DNA of 64,000 nucleotides from NCBI GenBank assembly GCA_025094145.1, contig JALLLS010000002.1:806001-870000 (forward strand), given 5' to 3'. The notes under the pieces are model-generated. The model saw only the letters and a list, made by a program, of their open reading frames with translations. It had not been told where the DNA came from and did no database searches. The translations under genes were made by a program, and so were the position numbers. Positions 40,930-51,961 of this stretch are shown in pieces; the stretch's first letter is position 1; each line of letters begins with the position of its first letter. Source of the stretch: Spinellus fusiger. Its lineage: Eukaryota > Mucoromycota > Mucoromycetes > Mucorales > Phycomycetaceae.

Positions 40930-43913
40930 CTTTCTTTGAGGAAGAGAGAAACAGCTATAAAAGAAGAATAAATAATAGTAGACGGAGAGAAAGGAATGTC
41001 ATCAAAAATCAATTGCCAATGGGCACGCCACAGTTCACCAAGCACACTGCCAATAATTTGATAGCTTCTAAGATCCGGTGGGTCGGGAGGGAGCTAAAGA
41101 GAGAAAAATGTGGGATAGAATATCGGATTGCTTGGGCGAAATGAAAGGGGGAAAAAATGTGTATAAAGAGCACACCACACAGTCCACTTGGCTGGACACT
41201 CTACTAGAAAAATGCTCAATAGTGGCAGTGAATTGAGAGCAGACTCGATACTGTGGAGACGAGAGAAATGTTGGACATAAGGATTCAATATTCCAAGACC
41301 ACCACTGGCCCGAGGAAGACATAGAGTGGCAACTTCAATAGGAGGAAACATCTGCTTCATCAGAAACTTGCTAATGATAGAGTGGAGTGATTGGAAAAAG
41401 GTGTGAGGAAGAGATGTGATGCGGATAACATGCCAAAGGGTATATAGAATGAGAGAATGAATAGTGGTGTCTCTGCCACGAACTGAAAGAAAACGTTGGC
41501 TGTGTATATTGGTGGCTGCTCTTATCTTTCCAAGTAGCTGTGTATAGGTAGATTACCTTTGAAATAAAAATAAAAAAGTAGATACTCAGGGTAGACCAAA
41601 GCAGTAGGGCATGTATTGTCAAACCAAGCTGTAATACCCACCTCAATGAGCAATGGCTGTCATTCAGGAAGAAGACATCCAGAGAGAGAAAAGGCATGAA
41701 TCTTGTGAAGGTTCATCCTGGCATTGGATGCCTGTCCATATATTTTCAAGTGGTGTAGTATCCGTTTCAAGTCTACTGGATCCTGAAGAAAGATAACTAC
41801 ATCATCAGCATAAGCTTGAACACAAAGAGAATATGTGGGAGGAGGGGTGACTGATGGTGACAGAACAGGAGGAAGAAACCCTTTGAACAAGCTGTCTTGC
41901 AGCAAACTCAACAGAAAAGGCTCAAGAACAAGATTAAAGAGAATAGGGGAAAGAGGATCACCCTGTCAAAGACCACAACTTTGCCTAACTGTTTGTGAGA
42001 GACGTCCATTGACAATGATGCGAATACTAGTAGAAAAGAAAAGAGCAGTGATACTATCTACAAGAGATCGCTTAAAGGAGAAAGCTAGTAGTGTCTTGGT
42101 GAGCCAGGACGGGTGAACTCTATCATATGCCTTTTCTTGATCAAGAAGAAGGCCTATTACTGTTGAATTCGTATTCTTTGCACGTTCCATGGCCAGACGA
42201 ACCAAGATTCCATTATCAGCAATAAATTATCCAGGAAGAAAGCCAGTCTGACAAGGATTGATACAAGTACAAGCTACTTTAACCATCCTCCCATTGACCA
42301 AACGGGTGAATACTTTCGCATCACAGTTGATCAAAGAGATGGGTTGCCAATTCTTCAAAGTAGAGAGATCACCTTTCTTGGGCAAAAGGCACATGCTAGT
42401 TTCCTGCCAAGAAGGAGGGAAAAGAGCAGACAAGAGAGCATCGTCGTAGACCTGACATACAAGACTGGCATAGTCTTGCTGCCTGAATACTAAATCTGAA
42501 ATCCCATATGGCAATCCATCTGGGCCAGGGCTACTGCACCAAGGAGCATGCCAAACACCCTGTTGTCTGTCCTCAATAGCGAGTGGCACCAGAAGATCCT
42601 CTTGTTGTTGAGTACTTATCTTTCTATTTTCTGGTATCTGTCCAAGCAGAGTATTGACTGAGTCTTACTCAGTTCTCTCTGGTGTGAACAGAGTAGTATA
42701 GAAGGCCTGTGTGGCTTCTGTCGTGGTAGGAGGAGTGTCACATAGTGCATTGGTGGTAGGATGATGAAGGGGCGGTATGGTTTGTTGAGTTTGTTGTGTC
42801 TGGATTGTGGCTTTAAGGTCCCCAGGGGATTCCTCACCCTGTTCCCGCCAATGTTTCCCAGCACGCAAAGCAGCAATATCCACTGCTTCCTGTTGAAGTT
42901 CAGCAATCTCTCTATTCAATGTGGCAAGTGTTGATATTCTTAATTCGGCAGGAGGACAGCTGCGAAGGAAGTGATTACGTCTACTCTGTAGTTCTCAAAG
43001 CTTACGCTCTCTCCATGGTTTGTGTCAACGTCCAAAAGACTTGGCTACTCCACTAACAGTTGATTTTACCTGCTCCCATTGTTCTTGAGGAGAGGATGAA
43101 TGGTCTAACAACGGCAAAAGATTGCTAAGGTGAGTGTTTAACTTTTGACAGAAGCGTTTGTTGCAAGTGAGAAGGGGGTTAGCTCTCCAAAGGCCTCGTC
43201 CACTCTTAGGAGAGATTAAATAAAGAGAAAAAGAGAGTAAAGGATGATCTGTCCAGGCAGGATTAATAAAATCCACAGAGGAATCAACCAAATTGTCAGT
43301 CGGAGAGAGAGAAGCATAAACATAGTCAATAGCTGACATAATTCTATCATTATGGCGGAAGGCAAGTATAGGTATAGAGCCTGTGGGTGTCATACAATCC
43401 ACAAACTGTTCTTTTAGCATATCATGCCAGTCAGCTGGAGCATTGCTTTGAGAATTAGGATGGGCATAAGAGAAGTTGAAATCCCCCATCAAAAGAAGAC
43501 GATTGTAACAGTTGTCTAAATCTGAGAAGGGAGCAGAGCAAAGGGTGGATGAATGAGAAAGAGTATATAATACCATAATGTAAAATGGAATAAAGTATTT
43601 GCTAGCATGGGAGACTTGAGCAAGAATAGCTTTGTCATCTTCAGGAATAGGAATACGTTCCAATATGACTTGTAGGGTGGATGATACAATACCACAGCTG
43701 TAGGTCCAAAGAGAGGAATGAGCACAAAACTGTGAGTTAATTTGTGATTGTAAGGAAGGTGTGGAAGCATGTGTTTCTTGTAGGGCAAGGATATGAGCAT
43801 CTTGGCTGCGTAAGTGTCAAATGAGATGGGAGCATTTTTTGGGATTGGATATTTTGGCAAGGCTGTTGCAATTAAGACTTGCAACTTTGATAATGGTAGA
43901 TTTCTCTATCATT
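40930..43913 (-). pseudogene. LINE ORF2: APE-type endonuclease and reverse transcriptase, broken
   Basis: ORF2 starts at ATG 43913 right after the ORF1 end. The endonuclease part has VASLNCNSL, ILALQETHA, LLMGDFNF, IDYVYASL and WTDHPLLS. The reverse transcriptase part has SSPGPDGLPYG, NWQPISLINCDAKVF, QTGFLPG, LLDQEKAYDRV, then RQSCGL, a stop, QGDPLSPILF, and AYADDVVIF with the catalytic YADD. The C-terminus reads LGELWRAHWQLIFDD. At least two stops in otherwise alignable sequence and several frame changes show decay. The domain order fits I/L1-like fungal LINEs with an APE endonuclease. Confidence 0.85.
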
Positions 43914-44203
43914 AAAGATTAAGTCTAAAAGGCTTCCTGGCATGACGGGGAGGGTTGGTATGGGAAGGAACTACAGATGTCAAGGACTTGACACCTTTGG
44001 AGACACCTCTACTTGTAGTGCTCTTTGCTATTGACTTGAGTGTTGTTGTAGATACACTTGACTTATTATTACGCAGTGCTCATCCAATTGTCTGTGAGGT
44101 GCGTGGTGAGAGATAAGGGAACTTGTTAAATTCCATGGAAGAATTATCAGACTCAAGAACAAGATACTTTTATTAAAACAATTGTGACATGTCTATTTAG
44201 TAT

Positions 44204-45005
44204 TGTTGTAGATGTGAAGGTTTTCCTCACCTGAAACACATATAGGACAAGTGTTGTGTTCTGACTTCAATCCAAAGATTCTTTATGAATTGGTCAACAC
44301 AAGTAGTGTGCTGTGACATTCAGAATACTCTATGAAAGCTTGAGTGCACACAAGTGACATAGTACATCTCTGTATCATTTCACTGATTGGTTGTAACTAC
44401 AAACCACCTTCTAAAGCTCAGTGTACTATTGGACACTTAATGAGCTGCCTTCATCTATAAATCCTTAGTGGATTAAATAAGACCTATCAAAGGCAATTAA
44501 AAGTGAAGACATAATAGATGGCTCTATAATGGTGTGCTTATTCAATGAACCAACCATAAGGCTCCAACATGTAGTCTACCATTAGGTAGAACACCTACAC
44601 CAACCATAAAGCTACACCTATGTAAACTACCATAAGATAAATCATCTACACCAACCATACGGTTGCATCTATCAATAAGCTATGCCATAGACTAATCATT
44701 AACTACCAAAAGGTAGAATGCCACTGAAGGATAAGCACCCACAAAAAGTATAAATAATGAACCACTCTTCACTTAATAAAAATTATCTTTGTTCAGTCTT
44801 GTTATTTTCTACTTGTCTGAATAATCACAACAAGAGAGGGAGATCCATCCCTGAATTTACTGAGAAGCTATTACTGTGTAACTTAGACCTTTGTAGCATA
44901 GAAAAAATATGTATATAAGCAGACCAAGATTCATACAATGAATCTTTGAGAAATATATCCTTTAATTCAAACAAACACACCTATTGTTTTTTGGGTTTTC
45001 CAACA
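44204..45005. mobile_element. Solo LTR, family C (TGTTG...CAACA), interrupted by a family-A LTR
   Basis: It starts TGTTGTAGATG and ends GGGTTTTCCAACA, with a 4-bp direct repeat GTAT at 44200-44203 and 45006-45009. It contains a TATATAAG motif near 44911. Removing the inserted family-A LTR and one ACAAG leaves 219 bp. Confidence 0.65.
44252..44829. mobile_element. Solo LTR, family A (inverted), target duplication ACAAG
   Basis: This 578-bp inverted copy of the 1662-2190 LTR begins TGTTGTGTTCTGAC and ends TGAATAATCACA. Perfect 5-bp duplications ACAAG lie at 44247-44251 and 44830-44834. It is inserted inside the family-C LTR, so it is the younger of the two. Confidence 0.85.
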
Positions 45006-45061
45006 GTATAAATAGACAGGTGGCTGTGTTATTAAGAATAATCTATTACTGTTTTTAGGAT

Positions 45062-45978
45062 TGAGATTGTTTGGACAGGTAGAATTAACAAGACTGAACA
45101 AAGATAATTTTTATTGAGTAAAGAAAGGCTCATTATTTATACTTTTTGTGGGTGCTTATCCTTTGGTGGTTTCTACCTTATAGTAGGATAATCTATTCTA
45201 CCTTATGGTAGTCATGATAGTCAACCTTATGGCTGCTTCATAACTATAACTAAATGGTTGTTGGGGACATTCTGTTAAATTTGAAAAGGAATTAATCAGA
45301 CTCAAGAATGAGATGCCTTTTATTAAAACAATTTTACATGTCTATTTATACTAAATAGACAGGTGACTGTGTTATTGAGAATAATCTATTACCGTTTTAG
45401 GATACTTGATAATAATGGCCTGTACAGTAGACTTTAATATGTGGTGTCTTAACTATGAATTATGTTGTAGAAAGGAGACAACTTAATAATTGGTCTGTGA
45501 CTGCTACCATTGTCTTCATGATTACAACACATTCTACCTTATGGTAGAATTCACTCTCTTTGACCTTATGGTTGGTGTCTATATTACTACCTTATGGTAG
45601 TATTAATAACTGCCACCTTATGGTTGGCTCATATGTTTTACTTAGTTGTAGTATTATTAGATTCAACCCTATGGTTGGTTCCTGGGATAAGCACTCCATT
45701 ATTGAAACCATTAATTATTGAGTCTTTACTCAATTGACTCTAATAGGTCAATATTGTTCTATTAGAATTATTAATGAAGATGGCTCTTGTTAAGTGTCCA
45801 ATAGTACACTGAGCTTTAGAAGGTGGTTTGTAGTTACAACCAATCAGTGAAATGATACAGAGATGTACTATGTCACTTGTGTGCACTCAAGCTTTCATAG
45901 AGTATTCTGAATGTCACAGCACACTACTTGTGTTGACCAATTCATAAAGAATCTTTGGATTGAAGTTGGAACACAACA
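45062..45978. mobile_element. Solo LTR, family A, enlarged by a nested family-B LTR
   Basis: It starts TGAGATTGTTTGGACAGG and ends GGAACACAACA, collinear with 1662-2190 except for an insertion at about 45259-45529 and an expanded array of CCTTATGG motifs. No target duplication is seen (AGGAT before, GTAGC after), which points to recombination after insertion. It abuts LINE ORF1 sequence. Confidence 0.65.
45259..45529. mobile_element. LTR family B copy nested in a family-A LTR
   Basis: It begins TGTTGGGGACATT and contains CTTTTATTAAAACAATTTTACATG, also found at 44167, plus AATAGACAGGTGACTG. The end is placed at ATTACAACA from the TGTTG...CAACA symmetry. No target duplication is visible, so the right boundary is approximate. 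Confidence 0.5.
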
Positions 45979-46238
45979 GTAGCCCAAGAAGAATCTTTTG
46001 CTATTGGAAGAGAATGGTCTGTATCATCTTCTCTGCACTGTATCACTGTGGGAGTGACAGTTGCTGGTGCTGCTGGTGTTTGTGCCCTGAGTGCACTAAT
46101 TTCAGCCTGTAAGACTGTGATGGTTGCCTTGAGCCTCATGTTCTCTTCCATAAGGGCCGAAACAATCTCAGCCTGGGTCAAAGCATTAAGCAGTTGTTCA
46201 GCAGAATTGGCAAACATGGTGTATCTACTGCTATTCAA
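45979..46238 (-). pseudogene. LINE ORF1, N-terminal part (truncated by LTR insertion)
   Basis: ATG 46238 opens a frame with a leucine-rich coiled-coil stretch (VSALMEENMRLKATITVLQAEI), a Thr/Pro-rich linker and KDSSWATV, where the sequence switches abruptly to LTR DNA at 45978. SWA-like motifs of this kind are common in ORF1 proteins of fungal LINEs. The remaining C-terminal part lies at about 43917-44106 beyond the LTR nest and ends with a basic tail (RHARKPFRLN). Confidence 0.6.
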
Positions 46239-46378
46239 GTGGTGTAGACCTGAAACTTGGACAGTAGGTGGGGAGGTGGGTGATGTTGATGGATTGTGTT
46301 TTTTGATGGATGATTTTCAAATTTGGATAGACTTACAATTTTGGTTTTAAAAAAATCCTCCTGATGAGAAGGAGAGAT

Positions 46379-46451
46379 GCCGCGATAGCTCAGCTGGGAG
46401 AGCGTTAGACTGAAGATCTAAAGGTCGTGTGTTCAATCCACACTCGTGGCA
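46379..46451 (+). tRNA. tRNA-Phe (GAA), no intron
   Basis: The 73-nt sequence folds as a full cloverleaf: acceptor GCCGCGA pairing with TCGTGGC, D arm GCTCAGCTGGGAGAGC, anticodon arm TTAGA CTGAAGA TCTAA with anticodon GAA, a variable loop AGGTC, T arm GTGTG TTCAATC CACAC, and discriminator A. Internal A and B boxes are present. Downstream, a short CCGCTCATATGAGCGG hairpin precedes a T-run near 46483 that can act as the Pol III terminator. A LINE ORF1 begins 141 bp upstream on the opposite strand. Confidence 0.96.
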
Positions 46452-47497
46452 GTTTCGCCCGCTCATATGAGCGGTGTTTAACTTTTTATATAATATTTGT
46501 TGGGAAGTATGGTGATAAAAGAGAAAAGAGAGACTTATTTCTATTGTATGAAGTACTTTTTTTCTTTATAGATGTTGTCAAGCCAGCACAATATATCAGA
46601 TGGATGACCAATCACCTCTTGAGTGAACCCTATTCAAAATAGATAGATAAGCTGTTATGGATAGAGTGATTTGCACAAAAGTCATTGCAACTGTCCAAAT
46701 AATGATAGATACCAAACAGAAAGTAGAGACATTGTGATATGACCAAGAAATGGCAGCTTACTGTAAAGAATGAGTGAGATGAATCAGTCATATAATCCTA
46801 TGAGTTACGTACTTCTTTTTTTTCATATAGGATAGTTAGGTTTGGAATATACATACTTATTCAATGACCAAAATGTTAAGAGAAGCACACTAGAACACTA
46901 CTGCTTCAGATTGATATACAGAAATGACTCCAATCACTTGCATGTATTTGGAAAGCTCTCTTTATCAGTATAGAGTATATACTAGCATTGAACAAGGTTG
47001 TCTGAATTATATACGGCACAACCAAGACACATTGAGAAGAGATATATTGAGTGGTGTACAGGATGCTGTTATCTCAGACCCCATTTATTAAAGAAACGAG
47101 AGGTTAACAGTTTATAAATAAATAAAACAGCTACAGAATCAATGGTATTGAATAAAGCATCTAAGTCGTAGCGTATTTAATACATTTTATAGATCTTTTA
47201 GAGATAATATAAAAGTACAACAGCCTGCATTAGAATGTATATCTTTTGGTGGTGATTTCCTTGAAGTTCTTCTATATTTAGTAATCATTAAAGTATAAAA
47301 GAATAACAAACAAGTTGAATAAAAAAGAGCAGAGTTAATTGTACGAACTAAACCAATACCTTTGGACCTAAGAAGTCATTAACGACACCATCACATCAAT
47401 GGATGATAAATAATAGCTGACACTATTCAGTGTTGCTAATAAAATAACTATTTATTTCCTCTTTCTTATTGTATTTCTATCTATTCTTTCTGAACTA
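46452..47497. other. Spacer between tRNA-Phe and the Fanzor gene
   Basis: About 46503-46580 is closely similar to 51283-51360 (GGTGATAAAAG.GAAAAGAGAGAC and following), the left part of a Tc1/mariner fragment, so a small element piece sits here. The rest is AT-rich with no recognised gene. The left end of any element carrying the Fanzor gene should lie here, but I could not identify terminal repeats. Confidence 0.45.
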
Positions 47498-49796
47498 ATG
47501 ATGTTATGCAGCCAACAAGATGTTAATGAAGTAAAGAAGATACAACATGCTTATAGAATCAATATAGGGTTCTTACATATATTTGATTTTTATAGGAGAC
47601 TATAGCAAGTTCTTCGTGTGCGAATCCTACCAGAGTAATAACAGTTAAGACCTCTTTACATGACACTGGTTGGAGATCGGATTATCTACCTGTTTTGAAA
47701 AATCTGGTCTATAACATCAATACCATTGTTTCTCATACTTATGCATTCTCCAAGTATATATTGATCCATCTACTCGAAAATGAAGATGGATCTGCTTTGA
47801 ATGATTGCATAACTAAGGATTTCTTCCGTGAGGTGTTTTTGTCGCTCATTAATAAGCAAATCAGAGAGGGTAGTGCTTCCGGTAAAACACGTCTCACACC
47901 CAAGGTGCGTCAAATAAGAGAAAAGATCAACCCTCTGAAGAATGACTACTGTCAATATGCGTCCTACACTCCAATCAAAATAACCAATGCTCAACAAATC
48001 TCCATTTATGAAAGCACCAAGATACACACATCCTACATTAATAATATTGTGTCTCAATTTGGGAATCGTCTTAGAATGTTCTTCAACATCATCCTGCGAC
48101 AAAAAGAAAGAATTGCCACATTGAACTATGCCATGAAAGCCAAAAACTATTCTGAGGAGGCTATTGCAAATATTATTAGATTAAATGTGTTGGATGTGTG
48201 TACGCAAATCAAACGAGATATTTCGACAAAAACTGTTCCCAATGCACCCGTAGATTTCTTGAACAAAAAGGCCATTAGCCAAGTACAAGAACTGCTATCC
48301 TGCTATCCTCCCAGTTATAGATTTGCTAAAAACTCTATCTATTATGATGTTAAAGCCAATCCAACCAAGCACATGTACGTATTTGCTAAGCTGGCCCAAC
48401 TATGTGAAGAGAATAGAAACAAATCCTTTAGTTGCTTCCCACTTCGTAAAAGCTTCATTCCCTCTCACATTACGATAGATACTAAGATACTCAACCACCC
48501 TATCTTGAAAAACAAAAGCTACACGGGCGAAAAGTTTGATCTTTGGGGTCAAGTCGTCAATCTAAAATCAAAGGTGTTCAAAAGTCAAGGTATAGATAGG
48601 TCAATGAGATTCCAAGGTACAATAGAAACCGATGGTGTGGCAGTGTCGGTGATCAAGCAAAACTTTATGTCGAGAGGTTCCTCAGGTGGTAGCCGCAAAG
48701 CACCTATTGATGAGGATCACATTGAGTCTATTGAAGAGTTATCTCAAGCTGCATTAGTAGAGACAAAAGACAGATGTGTACTCATCGATCCGGGTCGTCG
48801 AGACCTATTATTCTGTATGCAAGAAAACAGTACACCCGATAATAAATCCATCTACAGGTATACAAGTAATCAACGAGCCAAAGAAACAAAGTCAACCCAT
48901 TTCAAGAAGCTTCGACAGAACCTCAAGCCTCCATCCATCCAAAGACTAGAAGACAAAATTAGTCAAGTTCCTGCTTCAACAGTAAAACTCAAAGAGTTCA
49001 TCAAATATATACAAACAAAAGCAAGTGTGTCGGAGGACTTGATATTGTATTACGGCAATGAAACAATGAAAGATGATAATGGGCAAACAAAAGACAGTGG
49101 TATAAAAGAAAAAGGCCCCTCAAGTGCCAATTCTCTTATTATGAAACAATCGCTACTACCATTTCGAAAGATGAAGCTATCGAGTCATATCAATAGATTG
49201 CAGTCTGATAAACGACTAGCCCGAGACTTGAGAGCCAAGTTTAGAGAAGATCCGGTGTTGATCTTGGGCGACTGGTCAAGCACAAATATGAAGTTCCATG
49301 AACCAATAAAGGGGAAGGGCATGCGGAGGATGTTGAAGAAAGAAGGATTCAAACTCTATCTTATCAATGAATTCAAAACATCGAGCCTGTGTCCTGAGTG
49401 CAAGTACTCACCTTTGGAAACATTTAAACATGTCAAGAACCCCAGCCCTATCAACGAACAAAAATGCCCAAAGTTAAATGTCATGGTCTTCTCAGGTCAT
49501 TTTCTTAATTCTATATCAAAAAAGAAACTCATATTTCTCTCTCTTCAAATAGGTGTTCAAACCAAAATTGTATGGACAAGACATTGAGGCTTTGGAATCG
49601 TGATCTAGCTGCTACATTGAACTTTAGACATATTCTAATGTCTCAAAGGGAAAATGGTACTTACCAGGGCGCTTTTGTAGATATAACAAAAGAAAGCATG
49701 ACTCCAAGGATACAACTAGAACCAATAAAAGGTCCAAGCCTTCTGGTTTATCCTTCTCCTCCCCAGTTATCGCTGGAGCCTCGGTTGACTAACTGA
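47498..49796 (+). CDS. Fanzor (eukaryotic TnpB-like RNA-guided nuclease), apparently intact, 3 exons
   Basis: Fanzor proteins are eukaryotic relatives of TnpB; characterised members cut DNA guided by an RNA encoded near the gene. Exons 47498-47530, 47596-49472 and 49553-49796 (introns of 65 and 80 nt) give 717 aa without a stop. RuvC-I is VLIDPGRRDLLFC (Asp409), preceded by the Fanzor-typical ETDGVAVS strand. At the classical RuvC-II position the sequence reads LGDWSS with no Glu; Glu603 in LINEFKTSS, just before the zinc ribbon, is in the place where Fanzors use an alternative Glu. The zinc ribbon has CPEC (610, 613) with KCPKCSNQNC (635-643), and RuvC-III is LWNRDLAAT (Asp654). The N-terminal half is basic and helical. 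The intron junctions restore the ribbon, which supports both the splicing and past selection. Transposition partners and terminal repeats were not found. Confidence 0.88.
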
Positions 49797-50049
49797 CGGA
49801 AACCCATGATACAGGTAAACTACCTAAAAAGTGATAATGAAGTGTATCTTATTCGATTTTGTCATGCAAATAGATATTATAATATCTAGTATAATATAAT
49901 TGACATTGACATTGACATTGAACGTGTTATATTTCCCTAAAACATCACTAGAAAATGGATCTCACCAATACACCCTACCTCCATAATACTTGGTGGATCT
50001 CATATGTCAGTAATATACAGTTCTATATAATAAATGATTAGGCGGCAAA
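49797..50049 (+). other. Fanzor 3' flank with palindrome and hairpin; candidate guide-RNA region
   Basis: It contains a perfect 16-bp palindrome AGATATTATAATATCT at about 49872-49887, a (TTGACA)n run at about 49899-49921, and a hairpin at 49958-49999 with arms GATC-T-CACCAA and TTGGTGGATC and a 21-nt loop. In TnpB and several Fanzor loci the guide RNA overlaps the end of the gene and the right end of the element, so a structured RNA here is plausible. The sequence itself shows no more than the folds. Confidence 0.3.
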
Positions 50050-50895
50050 CCAATTTTTATTTTTGAAGAATAAAAAATAAAATAAAGGTCCTTTTCTTTT
50101 CTTATATATAACTTATTTTTAAAAAAAATGACTTCAAGCAATGAAAATGAGCCAAATATTAGCCAAGAACATGAAGATGGTCATATCAAAAGAAGAAAGT
50201 ATGATATTCTTATCTAAGGTCAAATTATAGGACAACGGAAAAGACGTGCTACTTATTAAGAGATTGTTGACAATCTTGATATCCTAAAGAGCACAGTGGG
50301 CAAGACTCTTCTACTGTATAAAAACAAAGGCATAATTCAACTTAAAATGCATACAGGAAGACCTGAAAAGGCGTCATCTACTTCAAAACTGGCCATCGTC
50401 TTGTCTATTCGCAGAAACCCTATGCAAACAATTGCATATCATTTGAAAAATATGAATGATGCAGGCGTGGATATTTGCCGTAGTACATTTCTAAAATACA
50501 TGAATGAACTCGGGGGGTATTTTTCATGCTCACCATCAAGAAAAACTTGTATGACACTTACTCACAAGCATAACCAATGTAAAACAGCTTGAACAATGCT
50601 TGTGTAGTGAATAGGAGATTCCAAATGAATTTATGGAAAATTTAGTGGATAGCATGCCAAAGAGGTGCTCCACTGTGATAAAGAATAAAGGATTTTCTAC
50701 AAAGTACTAAGTGATATCTTTATAATAAAAATGTAGACAATTATCTAAAAAACAACTATTCCAAATTTTGTGTTATTCCATGAACCTTTTATTATGAATA
50801 TTTTTGACTGATAGATATGCCTTTATTTTTCAAAATAAAATAATTTCAAAATAAAATAGTTGATTTTTTGACTAGTAACTTATTGCTTGGGAGTG
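50050..50895 (+). mobile_element. Internally deleted copy of the DD36E Tc1/mariner element
   Basis: The left part matches the leader and N-terminal transposase of the 37756-39131 element (MTSSNENEP..., RPEKASSTSKLAIVLSIRR, DAGVDICRSTFLKYMNELG), with stops. After MTLTHKH the sequence jumps to the C-terminus (VKQLEQCL, IPNEFMENLVDSMPKRC), so the whole catalytic core is deleted. The right terminal repeat is kept in decayed form (GTAACTTATTGCTTGGGAGTG), while the left outer repeat is lost. It lies just downstream of the Fanzor gene. Confidence 0.75.
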
Positions 50896-51280
50896 CATTT
50901 CTCTTAATGTATTATTTGATCTTTAACTTTCTACTATAAATAATGTATCTTTTTTATAATAAAAAGAAATAACCACAATATACAAAGGACGAGTTGAAAT
51001 TCCTCATAGTTTTCAAGATGAATTCACAAAACTGAACAACTGAATGGTATAAGGTGTAGAAATAGCATTTTGGTATTCAAAATACTTACAAGACCGAATG
51101 ATGATGATTTAATAATATTGTCTCCGAATGTAATTCCGTACATTTCAATTCTATGATGTAGGAATAGTTATCAGGGAGTAGAAATAACAGTTCTCTAATA
51201 TTCTTAATAATAAATCATAACCTGGACACACATGAATGAGAAAACTCGGAATCAAACAATCATATTTACTATATTTGGAA
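50896..51280. other. AT-rich spacer
   Basis: No gene or element was recognised apart from decayed transposon flanks. Confidence 0.4.
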
Positions 51281-51961
51281 GCATGGTGATAAAAGGGAAA
51301 AGAGAGACTTATTTCTATTGTATGAAGCACCTTTTTCTTTATAGATGTTGACTTGTCAACACAGTATTTCATATGGATATTCAGAATATTAGATTTGTGG
51401 AGAATAGGACAAGACAAAATATGGAAGATGATAGGGTATTTATTGCCGGTTTACGGCTAGACTAGAGTTGGCTGTGATTGTGAGTGTGATTGAGAGGAAA
51501 AAGCCTATAGTTTACAATAGTATTAGGAACATTAAAGAGTGTAAATCATTGTTGTATTTAGAGAGTCATGGAAAATATAAAAAAACAAAACAAAAAAAAA
51601 CAGTGAATGAGAGGAACCTCAGACACATGGAAAAGGTCATTAGAAGGGGTTCATTTGCCTCATATAATCAGCTGAAATTAGAAATGTTGGAGTTTGAGGT
51701 GGATGTATGTAGAAGCACCATGATCAGCTACTGCAATCAGTTGGGGCTTGTATCTTTTTCTGTAGACCACAAGCCAGCCTTAACTAAAACACACACAAAG
51801 AGAAATGGCTTTGTTGGGCTAAGGAATATTTCAACTGAACAAACAACTAGTGGAGAAGTGTCATTTAGTCTGATGAGTCCAGGTACACCGTGAAAGAGAA
51901 CGATGGAGGTGTCCATGTCATCAGAAAAGTTTGAGAAAGGTATGATCCTAATCATAGTGTT
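51281..51961 (+). mobile_element. 5' fragment of a Tc1/mariner element (same family as 57692-59321)
   Basis: From about 51345 the sequence is collinear with 58075 onward. The reading frame gives VIERKKPIVYNSIRNIKECKS, LEFEVDVCRSTMISYCNQLGL and KPALTKTHTKR, then, in another frame, SDESRYTVKEN, matching the N-terminal half of the 58-kb transposase. It breaks off at about 51961 where a TGTTGTATCC LTR-like unit starts. The rest of the gene is missing. Confidence 0.7.

Larger units (their letters stand above)
44107..45061. mobile_element. Solo LTR, family B, interrupted by families C and A
   Basis: Sequence from about 44107 (TGAGAGATAAGGG) to 44203 and again 45010-45061 (AATAGACAGGTGGCTG...TAGGAT) is collinear with the uninterrupted family-B copy at 45259. 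The family-C LTR sits between the two pieces with a 4-bp duplication. The 3' end of this copy is missing and is replaced by a family-A LTR. Confidence 0.55.
40930..46238 (-). mobile_element. Decayed non-LTR retrotransposon (LINE) with ORF1 and ORF2, interrupted by nested LTRs
   Basis: On the minus strand the order is: ORF1 start (46238), an LTR nest (44107-45978), ORF1 end (to about 43920), ORF2 endonuclease, ORF2 reverse transcriptase and a C-terminal domain to about 40930. Details are in the separate ORF entries. Several in-frame stops and frameshifts make it inactive. The 5' start of ORF1 lies 141 bp from the tRNA-Phe gene, which is transcribed away from it. The exact 5' and 3' ends are uncertain. 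Confidence 0.85.
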
